From Helicobacter macacae MIT 99-5501 (GTDB lineage Bacteria > Campylobacterota > Campylobacteria > Campylobacterales > Helicobacteraceae): a DNA stretch of 64,000 nucleotides. The notes under the pieces were generated by a model. The model searched no databases. It saw only the letters and a list, made by a program, of their open reading frames with translations, and was not told the DNA's origin. The stretch spans positions 186,001-250,000 of the forward strand of contig NZ_KI669454.1 in NCBI RefSeq assembly GCF_000507845.1, written 5' to 3'. Position numbers and translations under genes: made by a program. Position 1 is the stretch's first letter; every line of letters starts with the position of its first letter. Shown here piece after piece: positions 20,045 to 28,533 of the stretch.

Positions 20045-20815
20045 TTAGAGATTTTGCATTTGCAAAAGTATGTCTTGCAGGGCTTTTTGTGGTGAGTGGG
20101 ACTGATAGATAGGACGACCTATGACTATGAAATCCGCTCCTGCGCTATGTGCTTCTTGCAAGCTAGCTACTCGTCTTTGGTCATCTTTATTTGGGTTATT
20201 TTTGTTTGACTCATTTTGGTTTATTTGTGGGCGTATGGCGGGAGTTAGGGTAAGTAGCTGCGGGTGGGATTGCTTGATAAGTGCGCACTCTTGCACAGAG
20301 CAAACCATACCGTCTATGCGAGATTTTGCACAAGAATCGCTAAATTCCCTCACAGCTTGTGCTATGCTAGTGTGATACACTTCACTAAATTCTACTTCAC
20401 TAAAGCTCGTAAGTGCGCTAACTGCCATTATGAGAGGTTTTGTAGAATCTAGCTTGTCTAGCCTTGCCATTATTTCTTGCATAGCTCTTTTGCCAGCACT
20501 TGCGTGGATTGTCAGCATATCTATGCCGATTTTTGCGCACTCATTGATAGCATCTGCCATTGTGTTTGGAATGTCATAAATTTTTAAATCCAAAAATATA
20601 GGCAAATCACATACTTTTTTTATCGCTTCTATGCCATTTATGCCATCACGCACAAACGCCCTAAGTCCTACTTTTAGCCAGATTTTGCTTTCTTTTGGTG
20701 TTTTTGGTGTGCTAAGCCTAAAATCGCTTTTTAAGTCGCTTATGCAATCTAGCGATTTTATAAGCGATAGATTTTGCTCTAAAGTATCTAAATCTAGCGC
20801 GATTACAAGATTCAT
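20045..20815 (-). CDS. pyrF: Orotidine 5'-phosphate decarboxylase PyrF
   Basis: 256 residues from ATG 20815, chosen because it starts directly after the dedA stop; an upstream in-frame start would run far into dedA. N-terminal VIALDLD, the catalytic FLDLKIYDIPNT (the DxKxxD box) and C-terminal VIGRPIYQS mark the enzyme that makes UMP from OMP. Insertions near residues 35 and 200 carry polar low-complexity sequence, as in many proteins of this genome. Confidence 0.95.
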   Translation of the reverse strand: MNLVIALDLDTLEQNLSLIKSLDCISDLKSDFRLSTPKTPKESKIWLKVGLRAFVRDGINGIEAIKKVCDLPIFLDLKIYDIPNTMADAINECAKIGIDMLTIHASAGKRAMQEIMARLDKLDSTKPLIMAVSALTSFSEVEFSEVYHTSIAQAVREFSDSCAKSRIDGMVCSVQECALIKQSHPQLLTLTPAIRPQINQNESNKNNPNKDDQRRVASLQEAHSAGADFIVIGRPIYQSHSPQKALQDILLQMQNL

Positions 20816-20816
20816 C

Positions 20817-21482
20817 TTAACTCTTTTTGCGAGTGTATATAAGCGCGTAGATGAGCGCGACAACGATGACAAATCCTAGCGTGCCAAATGCGATATAGCG
20901 CAAATTTTGCTTTATGCTTGCAAACTCGCTAAGAGAGGCTTTTGAGGCAAAAATATCTACAATGTTGCTAATGCTTAAATCATCTCCAAACCACACCCCC
21001 ACATAATACCCAAACACTGCCAAAATGCTTATCCAAATAGTCGCACCCAAAGTTGTATAAAAGCTAAATTTGATGATATTCATTCGCGCAAGTCCAGCAG
21101 GTAGGGAAATGTATTGTCTAACACCCATAATGAGCCTGCCCAAAAATGTGCTAATCTCGCCGTGCTTTTGAAAAAAGCTATCCATTTTATCCATCGTTTT
21201 TGGGGTGAAAAAGAAATATTTGCCATACTTTAGGAGAAATCCTCTGCCAAAATAAAGTGCCAAATAGTAGTTAAAAAGCGCACCTGCCAAGCTCCCGCCA
21301 GCTCCTGCTAAAAGTGCTAGATACATATTCATCTCTCCACGATAGACAAGGTAGCCCGCAGGAATCATCGCCACTTCAGAGGGAAAAGGAAAAAAGCTAG
21401 ATTCTAAAAACATCATAATAAAAATCCCTGCGTAACCAAAAGAGCCTACCGCATCGACAATAGTGTGGATAATGTGATTCAT
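20817..21482 (-). CDS. DedA/SNARE-associated family membrane protein
   Basis: 221 residues with four to five membrane segments. The family boxes FFPFPSEVAMIPAGYLV, GSLAGALFNYYLALYFGR and FLGRLIMGVRQYISLPAG contain the conserved Glu and Arg residues of DedA proteins, which act in undecaprenyl-phosphate and phospholipid transport across the inner membrane. pyrF begins 1 base after its stop, so the two are translated together. Confidence 0.9.
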   Translation of the reverse strand: MNHIIHTIVDAVGSFGYAGIFIMMFLESSFFPFPSEVAMIPAGYLVYRGEMNMYLALLAGAGGSLAGALFNYYLALYFGRGFLLKYGKYFFFTPKTMDKMDSFFQKHGEISTFLGRLIMGVRQYISLPAGLARMNIIKFSFYTTLGATIWISILAVFGYYVGVWFGDDLSISNIVDIFASKASLSEFASIKQNLRYIAFGTLGFVIVVALIYALIYTRKKS

Positions 21483-21527
21483 TTTGTGCCTTTATTTTGT
21501 TGTGTTTTTGGGGTTATTTTGGCGTGC

Positions 21528-21827
21528 CTATTTGCCACAAAATCCATTTATTGCTTCATTGTGTAGCACGGGGCTAAACTCGATGATATTGTATGTGGCT
21601 GCGTTTTTTAGATTGTATGGGTCGTTTTTGGTAAATTCTTGCACGGATTCTAGGCTAGGAAATCTCCCAATGATGATTCCGCCTGTTTTTGGATTGCGCG
21701 GTCCAGAGGCAAGCAAAAATCCTTGCTCATAGCCTTTTGCTAGATATGCTCTATGCTCCCCCACGATAGAGTCTATCACTTCTAAACTAGCGGTGTAGTT
21801 CACTTCTATGATAAAAAGATTTGCCAT
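21528..21827 (-). CDS. YciI-like protein
   Basis: 99 residues. Pattern FIIEVNYTASLEVID, then REHRAYL-like GEHRAYLAKGYEQGFLLASGP, then GGIIIGRFPSLESVQEF and DPYNLKNAATYNIIEF, matches YciI small ferredoxin-like proteins (His and Asp in conserved places). Enzymatic role unclear in the family. It lies 45 bases upstream of dedA on the same strand. Confidence 0.85.
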   Translation of the reverse strand: MANLFIIEVNYTASLEVIDSIVGEHRAYLAKGYEQGFLLASGPRNPKTGGIIIGRFPSLESVQEFTKNDPYNLKNAATYNIIEFSPVLHNEAINGFCGK

Positions 21828-22244
21828 TTTGCACTCCTTAAGATTTGCGCGTTTTGGATTTTGTCTGTTTGTCTGTGATAAATCATCGATAAAATCATCA
21901 CAAAAAGCATAATGGTAGCAAAAAATGACAAAAATTGCCTAAATCTTGCGGTGCAAAACCACATAAAAATCTATGCAAAATAAAAAGCGTGAAAATGCTA
22001 TTTTGACTGAAGTGCTTGCAAAATTTTGCGCAAAAAATTGTGCTAAGCATATCGCTAAATATTACTAACTCAAAGTGATGCAAAAGTAAAACAAGCAACA
22101 TACGCAATAAAGAGCCAAAAAATATCTAAATGATTTTGCGCAAAAAAGCCTAAAATTTCAAAAAATCTAGCTGATTTTCATAAAAATCATAGAAAATTTA
22201 TAAAAAAATTGTAACTTTTAAAAATTGATTAACTTTTTATAGGC
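21828..22244. other. Intergenic region between yciI-like gene and tsaA
   Basis: About 420 bp, very AT-rich near the tsaA side. I see no convincing gene; a short hydrophobic minus-strand frame at 21898-22107 lacks a ribosome-binding site. It separates divergent genes and holds their promoters. Confidence 0.4.
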
Positions 22245-22279
22245 TACAATTCTAATTGATAATTTTTATTGATTATCAA
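22245..22279 (+). promoter_or_regulatory. tsaA promoter with Fur/PerR-like operator
   Basis: A -10 like TACAAT at 22245-22250 is followed over the expected start by an inverted repeat TTGATAAT (22256-22263) and ATTATCAA (22272-22279). This palindrome resembles Fur-family boxes. Peroxide or iron control of a peroxiredoxin gene would be sensible. AAAAAGGAG precedes the ATG. Confidence 0.55.
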
Positions 22280-22304
22280 ATCTTAATCTAAAAAAGGAGT
22301 AACT

Positions 22305-22901
22305 ATGTTAGTTACAAGAAAAGCACCTGATTTCAATGCACCAGCGGTGCTAGCAAACAATCAAATCGTAGAAAGCTTCGAGCTTAGCAAAAATCTAGGC
22401 AAAAATGGCGCGGTAGTGTTCTTTTGGCCAAAAGATTTTACTTTTGTATGTCCTAGTGAGATTTTGGCTATGGACCACCGCGTGAAAGATTTTGCCGAAA
22501 AGGGATTTAATGTCATCGGAGTGTCTATTGACTCTGATGTCGTGCATTTCGCGTGGAAAAACACACCCGTAGACCAAGGTGGCATCGGCAATGTCAGCTT
22601 CCCTATGGTATCTGACATCACTAAGCAAATTTCTCGCGACTATGATGTCCTAGTAAACGGAGCGGTGGCACTTCGCGGCAGCTTCCTAATCGACAAAGAC
22701 CAAATCATTCGCCACGCGGTTATCAATGATTTGCCACTTGGACGAAATATGGACGAAATGCTACGAATGGCTGATGCGCTATTATTTGTCCAAGAGCACG
22801 GAGAAGTGTGCCCAGCAGGCTGGCAAAAAGGGCAAGCAGGTATGAAGCCCACAGCTGATGGCGTAAAAGATTACCTAAAAAACAACGCTAGCAAGCTATA
22901 A
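22305..22901 (+). CDS. tsaA: 2-Cys peroxiredoxin AhpC/TsaA
   Basis: 198 residues. The peroxidatic cysteine is in DFTFVCPSE and the resolving cysteine in GEVCPAGWQKG, the typical 2-Cys arrangement. It reduces hydrogen peroxide and organic peroxides with thioredoxin in Helicobacter. It is highly expressed in relatives; a strong ribosome-binding site and an operator-like palindrome upstream agree. Single-gene unit followed by a hairpin. Confidence 0.97.
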   Translation: MLVTRKAPDFNAPAVLANNQIVESFELSKNLGKNGAVVFFWPKDFTFVCPSEILAMDHRVKDFAEKGFNVIGVSIDSDVVHFAWKNTPVDQGGIGNVSFPMVSDITKQISRDYDVLVNGAVALRGSFLIDKDQIIRHAVINDLPLGRNMDEMLRMADALLFVQEHGEVCPAGWQKGQAGMKPTADGVKDYLKNNASKL

Positions 22902-22918
22902 AATTTGCCTGCATTTTG

Positions 22919-22960
22919 CAATCTTTAGGGGGGCGACTTACACACGCCCCTTAGAGATTG
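22919..22960 (+). terminator. Hairpin downstream of tsaA
   Basis: Imperfect inverted repeat with left arm from CAATCTTTAGGGG (22919) and right arm CGCCCCTTAGAGATTG (22945-22960). There is no clear U-run, so it may work as a factor-assisted terminator or as a 3' stabiliser. Confidence 0.5.
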
Positions 22961-23362
22961 TGCTTACACCTTTTGGCACTTTGTCAAGTGGAGGTGGGGT
23001 TCATAAAGTGGGATTTATAAAAACTTAAAACAACACAAAAACTAGAGACTTCAAATATAAAAACTCTACTTGTTTCTTTCGCTCATTTCAAATCCTCAAA
23101 ATCTACAAAAACACAAAATCTACTTCAAAAATCCTTGATAAACTTTTATTTGTTTGTGCTTCCTTTCTATGCAAAAATGTGCAAAAATTGTGTGCTAAAG
23201 TTGCGCACTTTACGCGATATTTTATGTTTTTAATGTTTTTTTAAGTTTAGAAATAGTTTAATTTCTATTTAAAATACATTTGCATACATAAATTTTGCAA
23301 AAATGTCGTTCGCTGTCGTTCTCGGTGCAGAATCAACCAAGAATCAACTTAGGAGAATCACA
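22961..23362. other. Intergenic region upstream of the large OMP gene
   Basis: About 400 bp with no convincing gene. An AT-rich segment near 23220-23290 holds a short inverted repeat TAGAAAT/ATTTCTA, probably part of the promoter. A frame open from 23303 lacks a ribosome-binding site, whereas AGGAGA precedes the ATG at 23363. Confidence 0.4.
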
Positions 23363-25723
23363 ATGCCAACAACACAAAAAACACAAAAGCAGAAATTTTT
23401 GCAACTAAGCGTGGTGGCTACTTTGGCACTATCAAGTCAGAGTTTGCAAGCAGCTGATGACCTCACTTTCTCAAGGGCTATGCTTCAAAATGTCGCCCTT
23501 ACTCATCTACGAAATAGTGTCATAGCTGATAGTATTTTGGACTCTATGACGAGGAAAAGCTTTCACTCCAACTATGGGCAAAAAACTGCTGTGGGAGAGC
23601 TAAAAGAAGCAGAAGAAACCATAAGAAACAGAGATTATGACTATGAAGCCATAGAGATATATGTCGCAGGCAAAGTCGCCAAAGAAAAAGCCCAAATAGC
23701 CAAACTAGAGGAAAAAGTCCAAGCACTAACCGAGCAACACAACGCACTTCAAGAAAAAGCCACCCAAGCAGCCATAGAGGAAGAAAAAGCCAAACAAAAA
23801 GTCGCACTCATAGAAAAAGCAAAAGTCATAGCCGAGCAAAAAGCAAAATCCGCCCTCCAAGTCAAAATCCAAGCCCATCAGCGCGAAAAAGCACGGCTAG
23901 CACGAGAAGAGTCTCTAGCCAAAAGCAAAGCCCAAGCCAAAATCCAAGCCCAAGAAAGAGAGCAAATCGCTACTAGAAATAGACAGAGAGATACCCAGCT
24001 AAATGAGCAAGTAGCACAAGCCAAGCAACTCCAAGCCAAAATCGCTCAAGCCAAGCAGACAAAAGCAAATCTTGCTAGGACACTAGAGCAAGAAAGAGCG
24101 CGGATAGATTCTCAAGTGCGCCAGCTACAAAAAGAGTATGAAGAAGACACACAAATCAAAAATCCAACTTCTATGCAAAAAAGCAGGCAAAAAGAGCGAC
24201 AAAGAGAGATAGCAAATCTAAACACCAAGCTAAAAGACTTGAGTGCCAAAACAAAGCAAGATAGCCAATCCCAAGACATAATCATAACTAACAATGAAAG
24301 AGAGCTAGCAAAGGTAGATGCCTCCCAAAAAGAGATAAAATCAGCTTGTGAGCGCGACATAGCAAGCATAAAAGAGCAAAACAAACAAGAGTATCAAGCC
24401 CAGCTAAAAGAAATCGCTAAGCAATACTACCTAGAGCCACTTGATACCAAAGCCGAGCTAGAATCCCTCCGTCAAGAGCACACGCAAATAGAGGTCGCCA
24501 AAGCTCAAAATACAGAGATAAAGCTACCTCAAGCTAGCATATCTGCTATCCAAACACGGATAAAAGCTCTCTATCAGCAGCCAAATCAAGGCAAAAACCC
24601 CGAGATAGCACAAACCAAAAATCAAATCGCTGAAGCACAAAAAAAGCTCGAAGAAAAAGCAGCCTACTTCACTGCCCAAGCTAAGCTAGAGCAAGATAGA
24701 CAAAAGCAATTAGAGCTAGACTCTGTGCGGGTGGATTTGAGTGAGGTAAACAAAATACGGCTAAAGGGCGTGGATTTGGATAAGCAGGATTGGACAAATC
24801 AGCAGATTTTGGACGCGCTTGATAGGATATTTATCCCTTATTATGGGGATAAAAAACAGCACTTTTTCCTAGTCCCTTATGCACTACATAGCTACCTAAA
24901 CGAAAAAAGTAGCATAAAAGGAGATGATATAGGTGGGGGAGTCTTGCTAGGAATCGAGCGCAATCTAGGACCTCTAGCAGGTAGAATCGGTGGGTATGTG
25001 GGCTATGAGTTTGGCTACCTAAATACCACTGTGGAGGGTGGCGTTAGCAATGTCGATACAAGTATATACAATCACGGCGTAAATGGTGGTTTGACTTATT
25101 TCAAGCCATTTGCCACGAGCGGGACAAATGAGTGGTTTTTCAAAACAAGTTTGCGTGGAGGAGGGAGATTTATGACTTACAATAATGTCAATATCTATGG
25201 AAATACAACCACAACTCTAGGCAGCGCAAAACCTGATATGATAAAAGCGTGGAATGTAGGTATTGATATGCGAGCGGGCAAGAAATTTTACTCTGTGAAG
25301 CGAAACTCGTATTTTTCCCCAGAATTTGGCATAAGCTATGATATGCTCCAAACGCTGAAGTGGGATTCTGTGAGTGTGAATGGAAATAAAGAATCTATAA
25401 AAGAGCATTCTTTTCACTTGCCTCAAGCAAGAGTGCAGATACACTATCAAAAGGCGTTTAGAAATACATTTAAATTCTCCGCGACACTTGGTGGCGTGTA
25501 TAACATACTAAACACACCTAGCGTGTCCTACTACATAGATTCTAACTCTACGACAACTCCAACTAGCAAAGGAGTTGATTTGCCTGCGGTTTATGGCGTG
25601 GCGGATTTGAATGCTCACTGGGCACTAAAGAGCAACACAGAGATTACATTTGGCTACACGGGCGCGTATTTTAGCACGGCAGTATCTAGCGCGGTTTTCC
25701 TAAAAATCGCTAAGTGGTTTTAG
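23363..25723 (+). CDS. Outer membrane beta-barrel protein with long N-terminal coiled coil
   Basis: 786 residues from ATG 23363. A signal peptide ends at LQAAD (about residue 30). Residues 90-480 are Gln/Lys/Ala/Glu-rich heptads with long repeats of the KAKAQAKIQAQ type, predicted coiled coil. The last 280 residues look like a Helicobacter-type outer-membrane barrel with GGVLLGIERNLGPLAGRIGG and a terminal Phe (IAKWF). The coiled coil could span the periplasm or form a stalk. Function unknown; adhesion or envelope tethering is a guess. Confidence 0.75.
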   Translation: MPTTQKTQKQKFLQLSVVATLALSSQSLQAADDLTFSRAMLQNVALTHLRNSVIADSILDSMTRKSFHSNYGQKTAVGELKEAEETIRNRDYDYEAIEIYVAGKVAKEKAQIAKLEEKVQALTEQHNALQEKATQAAIEEEKAKQKVALIEKAKVIAEQKAKSALQVKIQAHQREKARLAREESLAKSKAQAKIQAQEREQIATRNRQRDTQLNEQVAQAKQLQAKIAQAKQTKANLARTLEQERARIDSQVRQLQKEYEEDTQIKNPTSMQKSRQKERQREIANLNTKLKDLSAKTKQDSQSQDIIITNNERELAKVDASQKEIKSACERDIASIKEQNKQEYQAQLKEIAKQYYLEPLDTKAELESLRQEHTQIEVAKAQNTEIKLPQASISAIQTRIKALYQQPNQGKNPEIAQTKNQIAEAQKKLEEKAAYFTAQAKLEQDRQKQLELDSVRVDLSEVNKIRLKGVDLDKQDWTNQQILDALDRIFIPYYGDKKQHFFLVPYALHSYLNEKSSIKGDDIGGGVLLGIERNLGPLAGRIGGYVGYEFGYLNTTVEGGVSNVDTSIYNHGVNGGLTYFKPFATSGTNEWFFKTSLRGGGRFMTYNNVNIYGNTTTTLGSAKPDMIKAWNVGIDMRAGKKFYSVKRNSYFSPEFGISYDMLQTLKWDSVSVNGNKESIKEHSFHLPQARVQIHYQKAFRNTFKFSATLGGVYNILNTPSVSYYIDSNSTTTPTSKGVDLPAVYGVADLNAHWALKSNTEITFGYTGAYFSTAVSSAVFLKIAKWF

Positions 25724-25903
25724 GTGGCACTCTTTTAGATAGATTTAATGGATTTTGCTTGAATTGACTTTAGTAAGTCTTTAGGCTTTGTTTGTGCGGA
25801 GCAAAATATAGCTTGTTTTTTCGCTAGATTTGTTTAAGTGATTTTTAGTGGCACTTACACTATGTAGCTATATTTCTATGTTTATAGTATATTTCTGTGG
25901 GTT

Positions 25904-27127
25904 TTAGGATTCCAAAATCTGCTTTAGCAAATCTATGCTTTGGGCTATGGCTAGATTTTCTTCTTGCCTAGTTAAGTTAGATTTTGGGGATTTTAGAAAT
26001 ACATAGCGATTATCCTTTGTGCTCCATTTTTTGCTTTCACTTCTCTCATATAGCCCGATAGTGCTTATCCCTAGATTGCTACTTAGGTGGATAATCCCCG
26101 TAGAGGGCGAAATCACTACCCTGCATCGGCAAATCATTTCGGCTAGATTTAGCAAGTCATCGTTGTTTTTAAACACAAGCACGGAGCTATACAAATCACC
26201 TTGCTTCTCTAGCTGTGTGATAAACTCGCTATGCACTTTGGGGTAGGTGATGACAAGGGGGAGTAATCTTGTAGGGCATTGCTTTGTGGGGTGCGCTTGT
26301 GTGGGAGCTGTATCTTGGTGGCTAGTTTTGTGGTTTGTATTTGTGTGATTTTGGCTAGATTTTGTCATTTCTAGCGCGTTTGTCTTTTGACTTTTGTAGC
26401 TGCCCCCCCCCCATTTAGGATTTAGCATAGTGATAGCTCTCATAAGGCGAAAATACCCATCTAGTGATAGCGTGTGCCCACACATAATGCTAAAAGGATT
26501 TACTAAAATCAGCGCGAGATTTTCGCTGGTGTCGATACTGCTACCGATACTGTGGCGCAAAAACTCATCGACAAATTCTTTGTTTTCTTGCGTAGTTTTT
26601 ACTCTAGCCTTGTCAAAATCTATATCCTTTATGCGCTCATCATAGGATTTTTTATCCATAGCTCGCACCATTTTTAGACAATGCGCCCTTATGCCGACTT
26701 TTTGCAAAAGTAGATTTCGCATAGGCACTAAGCGGATATGTCTATATCTAGGAAGTAGTGGCAAAAGCACATTTGCGCCCTTGCAAGCGATGATGATTTT
26801 GCTAGCATTTAGTCGAGGTAGGAGAGGAAAGATATGTGAGTAAAATTTGGTGATTATTATGCAGTCGTAAGTGTATTTGTTGATTTTGGGGAGGGACTCT
26901 TCTGGTAGGTAGCCCTCTAGTGAGTGATACTCATCGACAAAATCCACCTGACTTACAAGACGCTCCATAGCCCCACCCACGCCAAAAAGCACCACTTTGG
27001 CGTTGGGGTGGATTTGCTTTAGCGCGTAGATTGCCTCCATTGCGATGACATTATCGCCAAGTCCATATCCATATAGATGCACAAATCCCACAACCATTTT
27101 GCCTGCTACTGCGCTTTTGGATTTCAT
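25904..27127 (-). CDS. GT9 heptosyltransferase-like glycosyltransferase, phase-variable, in frame
   Basis: 407 residues. N-terminal GYGLGDNVIAMEAIYALK and C-terminal VVISPSTGIIHLSSNLG with TIGLYE are the ADP-heptose:LPS heptosyltransferase (GT9) boxes. A run of 10 G encodes the WGGG stretch near residue 240, between the two lobes. With 10 G the gene is in frame; loss or gain of one G would truncate it. A Thr/His/Gln-rich linker follows the tract. It probably adds a sugar to LPS core or O-chain and varies the surface. It is paralogous to the broken gene at 58763-59868. Confidence 0.8.
   Translation of the reverse strand: MKSKSAVAGKMVVGFVHLYGYGLGDNVIAMEAIYALKQIHPNAKVVLFGVGGAMERLVSQVDFVDEYHSLEGYLPEESLPKINKYTYDCIIITKFYSHIFPLLPRLNASKIIIACKGANVLLPLLPRYRHIRLVPMRNLLLQKVGIRAHCLKMVRAMDKKSYDERIKDIDFDKARVKTTQENKEFVDEFLRHSIGSSIDTSENLALILVNPFSIMCGHTLSLDGYFRLMRAITMLNPKWGGGSYKSQKTNALEMTKSSQNHTNTNHKTSHQDTAPTQAHPTKQCPTRLLPLVITYPKVHSEFITQLEKQGDLYSSVLVFKNNDDLLNLAEMICRCRVVISPSTGIIHLSSNLGISTIGLYERSESKKWSTKDNRYVFLKSPKSNLTRQEENLAIAQSIDLLKQILES
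26403..26412. repeat. C10 homopolymer tract inside GT9 gene
   Basis: Ten C on the plus strand, read as poly-G in the minus-strand gene. The frame is kept when the count is 1 modulo 3 (7, 10, 13). Confidence 0.95.
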
Positions 27128-27189
27128 AGATTTTGTGTTTTTGGCTTTGTGATAGTGTGTGCTTTGTGTTGCTTGCTTTGTGCTGTGCT

Positions 27190-27840
27190 TTATTTTTTAT
27201 CTTGGGTAGAATCTTGCATAGGTTTTTTACTTTGCATAGAATCCACAAAGAGATATTTATGCTCTTGGGGGAGTGCCTCAAATACCGCTTCTGCTAGCTC
27301 TTGGATTTCCCATAGTGCGTAGTGAGAGCTGCGAAGCTCTAGGAAATTTTGCAAACTCCTTGCATTGACACTCCACGCTAGCTCTGTGAGGTAGGATTCT
27401 GGCATAGCAAACTTAGCAAAATCCATTTTCATATCTGGCTGGTTTAGTAGATTTTGGAGAGCTTTTAGCGCGTTTAGGCTAGCGTTGTCTACTAGCTCAT
27501 TGCCTGTGAGTTTGATAAATCTGCTTGCGCTCTCAAGTGAGCTAATATCGGCTTTGCGGAGTTCTTTTAGGGTGTAGCGAGAAGACTTGACACTATAAGA
27601 GGCGATTCGATGCCTTGCTAACTCTTGCAAGCACGCCCTTGAAATGCCTTTTATGTAGAAGTTGTAGTAGAGGTGCTCTAGGGTGGATTTGTGCTTATTG
27701 ATATTGCCTACGCGGTAGATGAGGGATTTGTCTGCCTCACCACCGTCATCGCTTTTATCAAAGCTCTGCCAACACGCTCTGATAGCGTTTGAGCATATAG
27801 GAAGTGGTGTGTAATGTAGCAACTTTACCTGCACAGACAT
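27190..27840 (-). CDS. thyX: FAD-dependent thymidylate synthase ThyX
   Basis: 216 residues from ATG 27840. The ThyX signature RHRxxSxxxxSxR is present as RHRIASYSVKSSR. LEHLYYNFYIKGISRACLQE precedes it, and ARSLQNFLELRSS near the C-terminus fits the nucleotide-binding region. It makes dTMP from dUMP with methylenetetrahydrofolate and FADH2; Helicobacter uses it instead of ThyA. A GT9 gene lies downstream on the same strand. Confidence 0.95.
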   Translation of the reverse strand: MSVQVKLLHYTPLPICSNAIRACWQSFDKSDDGGEADKSLIYRVGNINKHKSTLEHLYYNFYIKGISRACLQELARHRIASYSVKSSRYTLKELRKADISSLESASRFIKLTGNELVDNASLNALKALQNLLNQPDMKMDFAKFAMPESYLTELAWSVNARSLQNFLELRSSHYALWEIQELAEAVFEALPQEHKYLFVDSMQSKKPMQDSTQDKK

Positions 27841-27974
27841 CGCCAACCCTTGCCTAACTTTTGCCTATATTTTTGGACTTTGCGCTAGTCTCTTAGCTGT
27901 GTGCCTAGCTGTGCCAAGACTATCCATAGTTATGTGCGTTGGATTTGCGCTAGGATTTGGCTGACTGCTTAGCA

Positions 27975-28223
27975 CTATTGCTTTCTAGCGTTTGCTTCAT
28001 TTACGCGGATAGTCCTGCCACCGAAATTTGTATTATCAAGTGCACTCATCGCAGCTTGTGCCTCTGCATCGTCCATTTCTACAAACCCAAATCCCTTTGG
28101 TCTGCCACTTTCTCTATCGTTTATAAGCTTCACGCTATGGACTTTGCCATACTGCGAAAATAGCTCGTTCATTTCCTCGTTTGTCGTAGAATAGGGGAGA
28201 TTTCCCACATAAATGCTTTTCAT
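27975..28223 (-). CDS. RNA-recognition-motif protein
   Basis: 82 residues from ATG 28223 (MKSIYVGNLPYS). A single RRM: RNP2 is IYVGNL and RNP1 is KGFGFVEM. It is like the small single-RRM RNA-binding proteins of Helicobacter and cyanobacteria. No other domain. Likely a post-transcriptional regulator or RNA chaperone; targets unknown. Confidence 0.92.
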   Translation of the reverse strand: MKSIYVGNLPYSTTNEEMNELFSQYGKVHSVKLINDRESGRPKGFGFVEMDDAEAQAAMSALDNTNFGGRTIRVNEANARKQ

Positions 28224-28533
28224 CACAATGCTCCAAAAGTAAGATTCCAATGCCTCATTAAAATCCCAAGTGAAAACGCAAAATTACAGAATCTTAAAAA
28301 TGCAGAATCTAAATTTTGGAAATCGCCTCTTAAGCCCTTAATGCAACATTAACGCTTGTAATCGTAGGCTTTTTGTGCTTAAAGTTTGCTAAAACACGCG
28401 GGATTTTGCGTAAAGTTTAGTCATTTTCACAAAAACCTAAATTCTTGTGAAAAAAAATCATAGAATCTAGAATTTATTGCTAAACTAAAACTATGCTACA
28501 ATTAAAGTATCACAAATATCAAAGGAGCGAAAA
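28224..28533 (+). promoter_or_regulatory. Intergenic region with 53-bp repeat copy A and lipoprotein promoter
   Basis: No gene is seen. Copy A of a 53-bp direct repeat spans 28374-28426; copy B is at 30904-30956. An extended -10 TGCTACAAT ends at 28502, and AAAGGAG precedes the ATG at 28534. Confidence 0.6.
28374..28426. repeat. 53-bp direct repeat, copy A
   Basis: Begins TGTGCTTAAAGTTTGCTAAA and ends TTTAGTCATTT. It matches 30904-30956 with a single mismatch (G at 28401 against T at 30931). The pair brackets the lipoprotein and both toxin-antitoxin modules. Confidence 0.9.

Noticed and set aside
21898..22107. 69-codon hydrophobic minus-strand ORF
   Set aside because: Hydrophobicity comes from the AT-rich intergenic DNA; no start signal.
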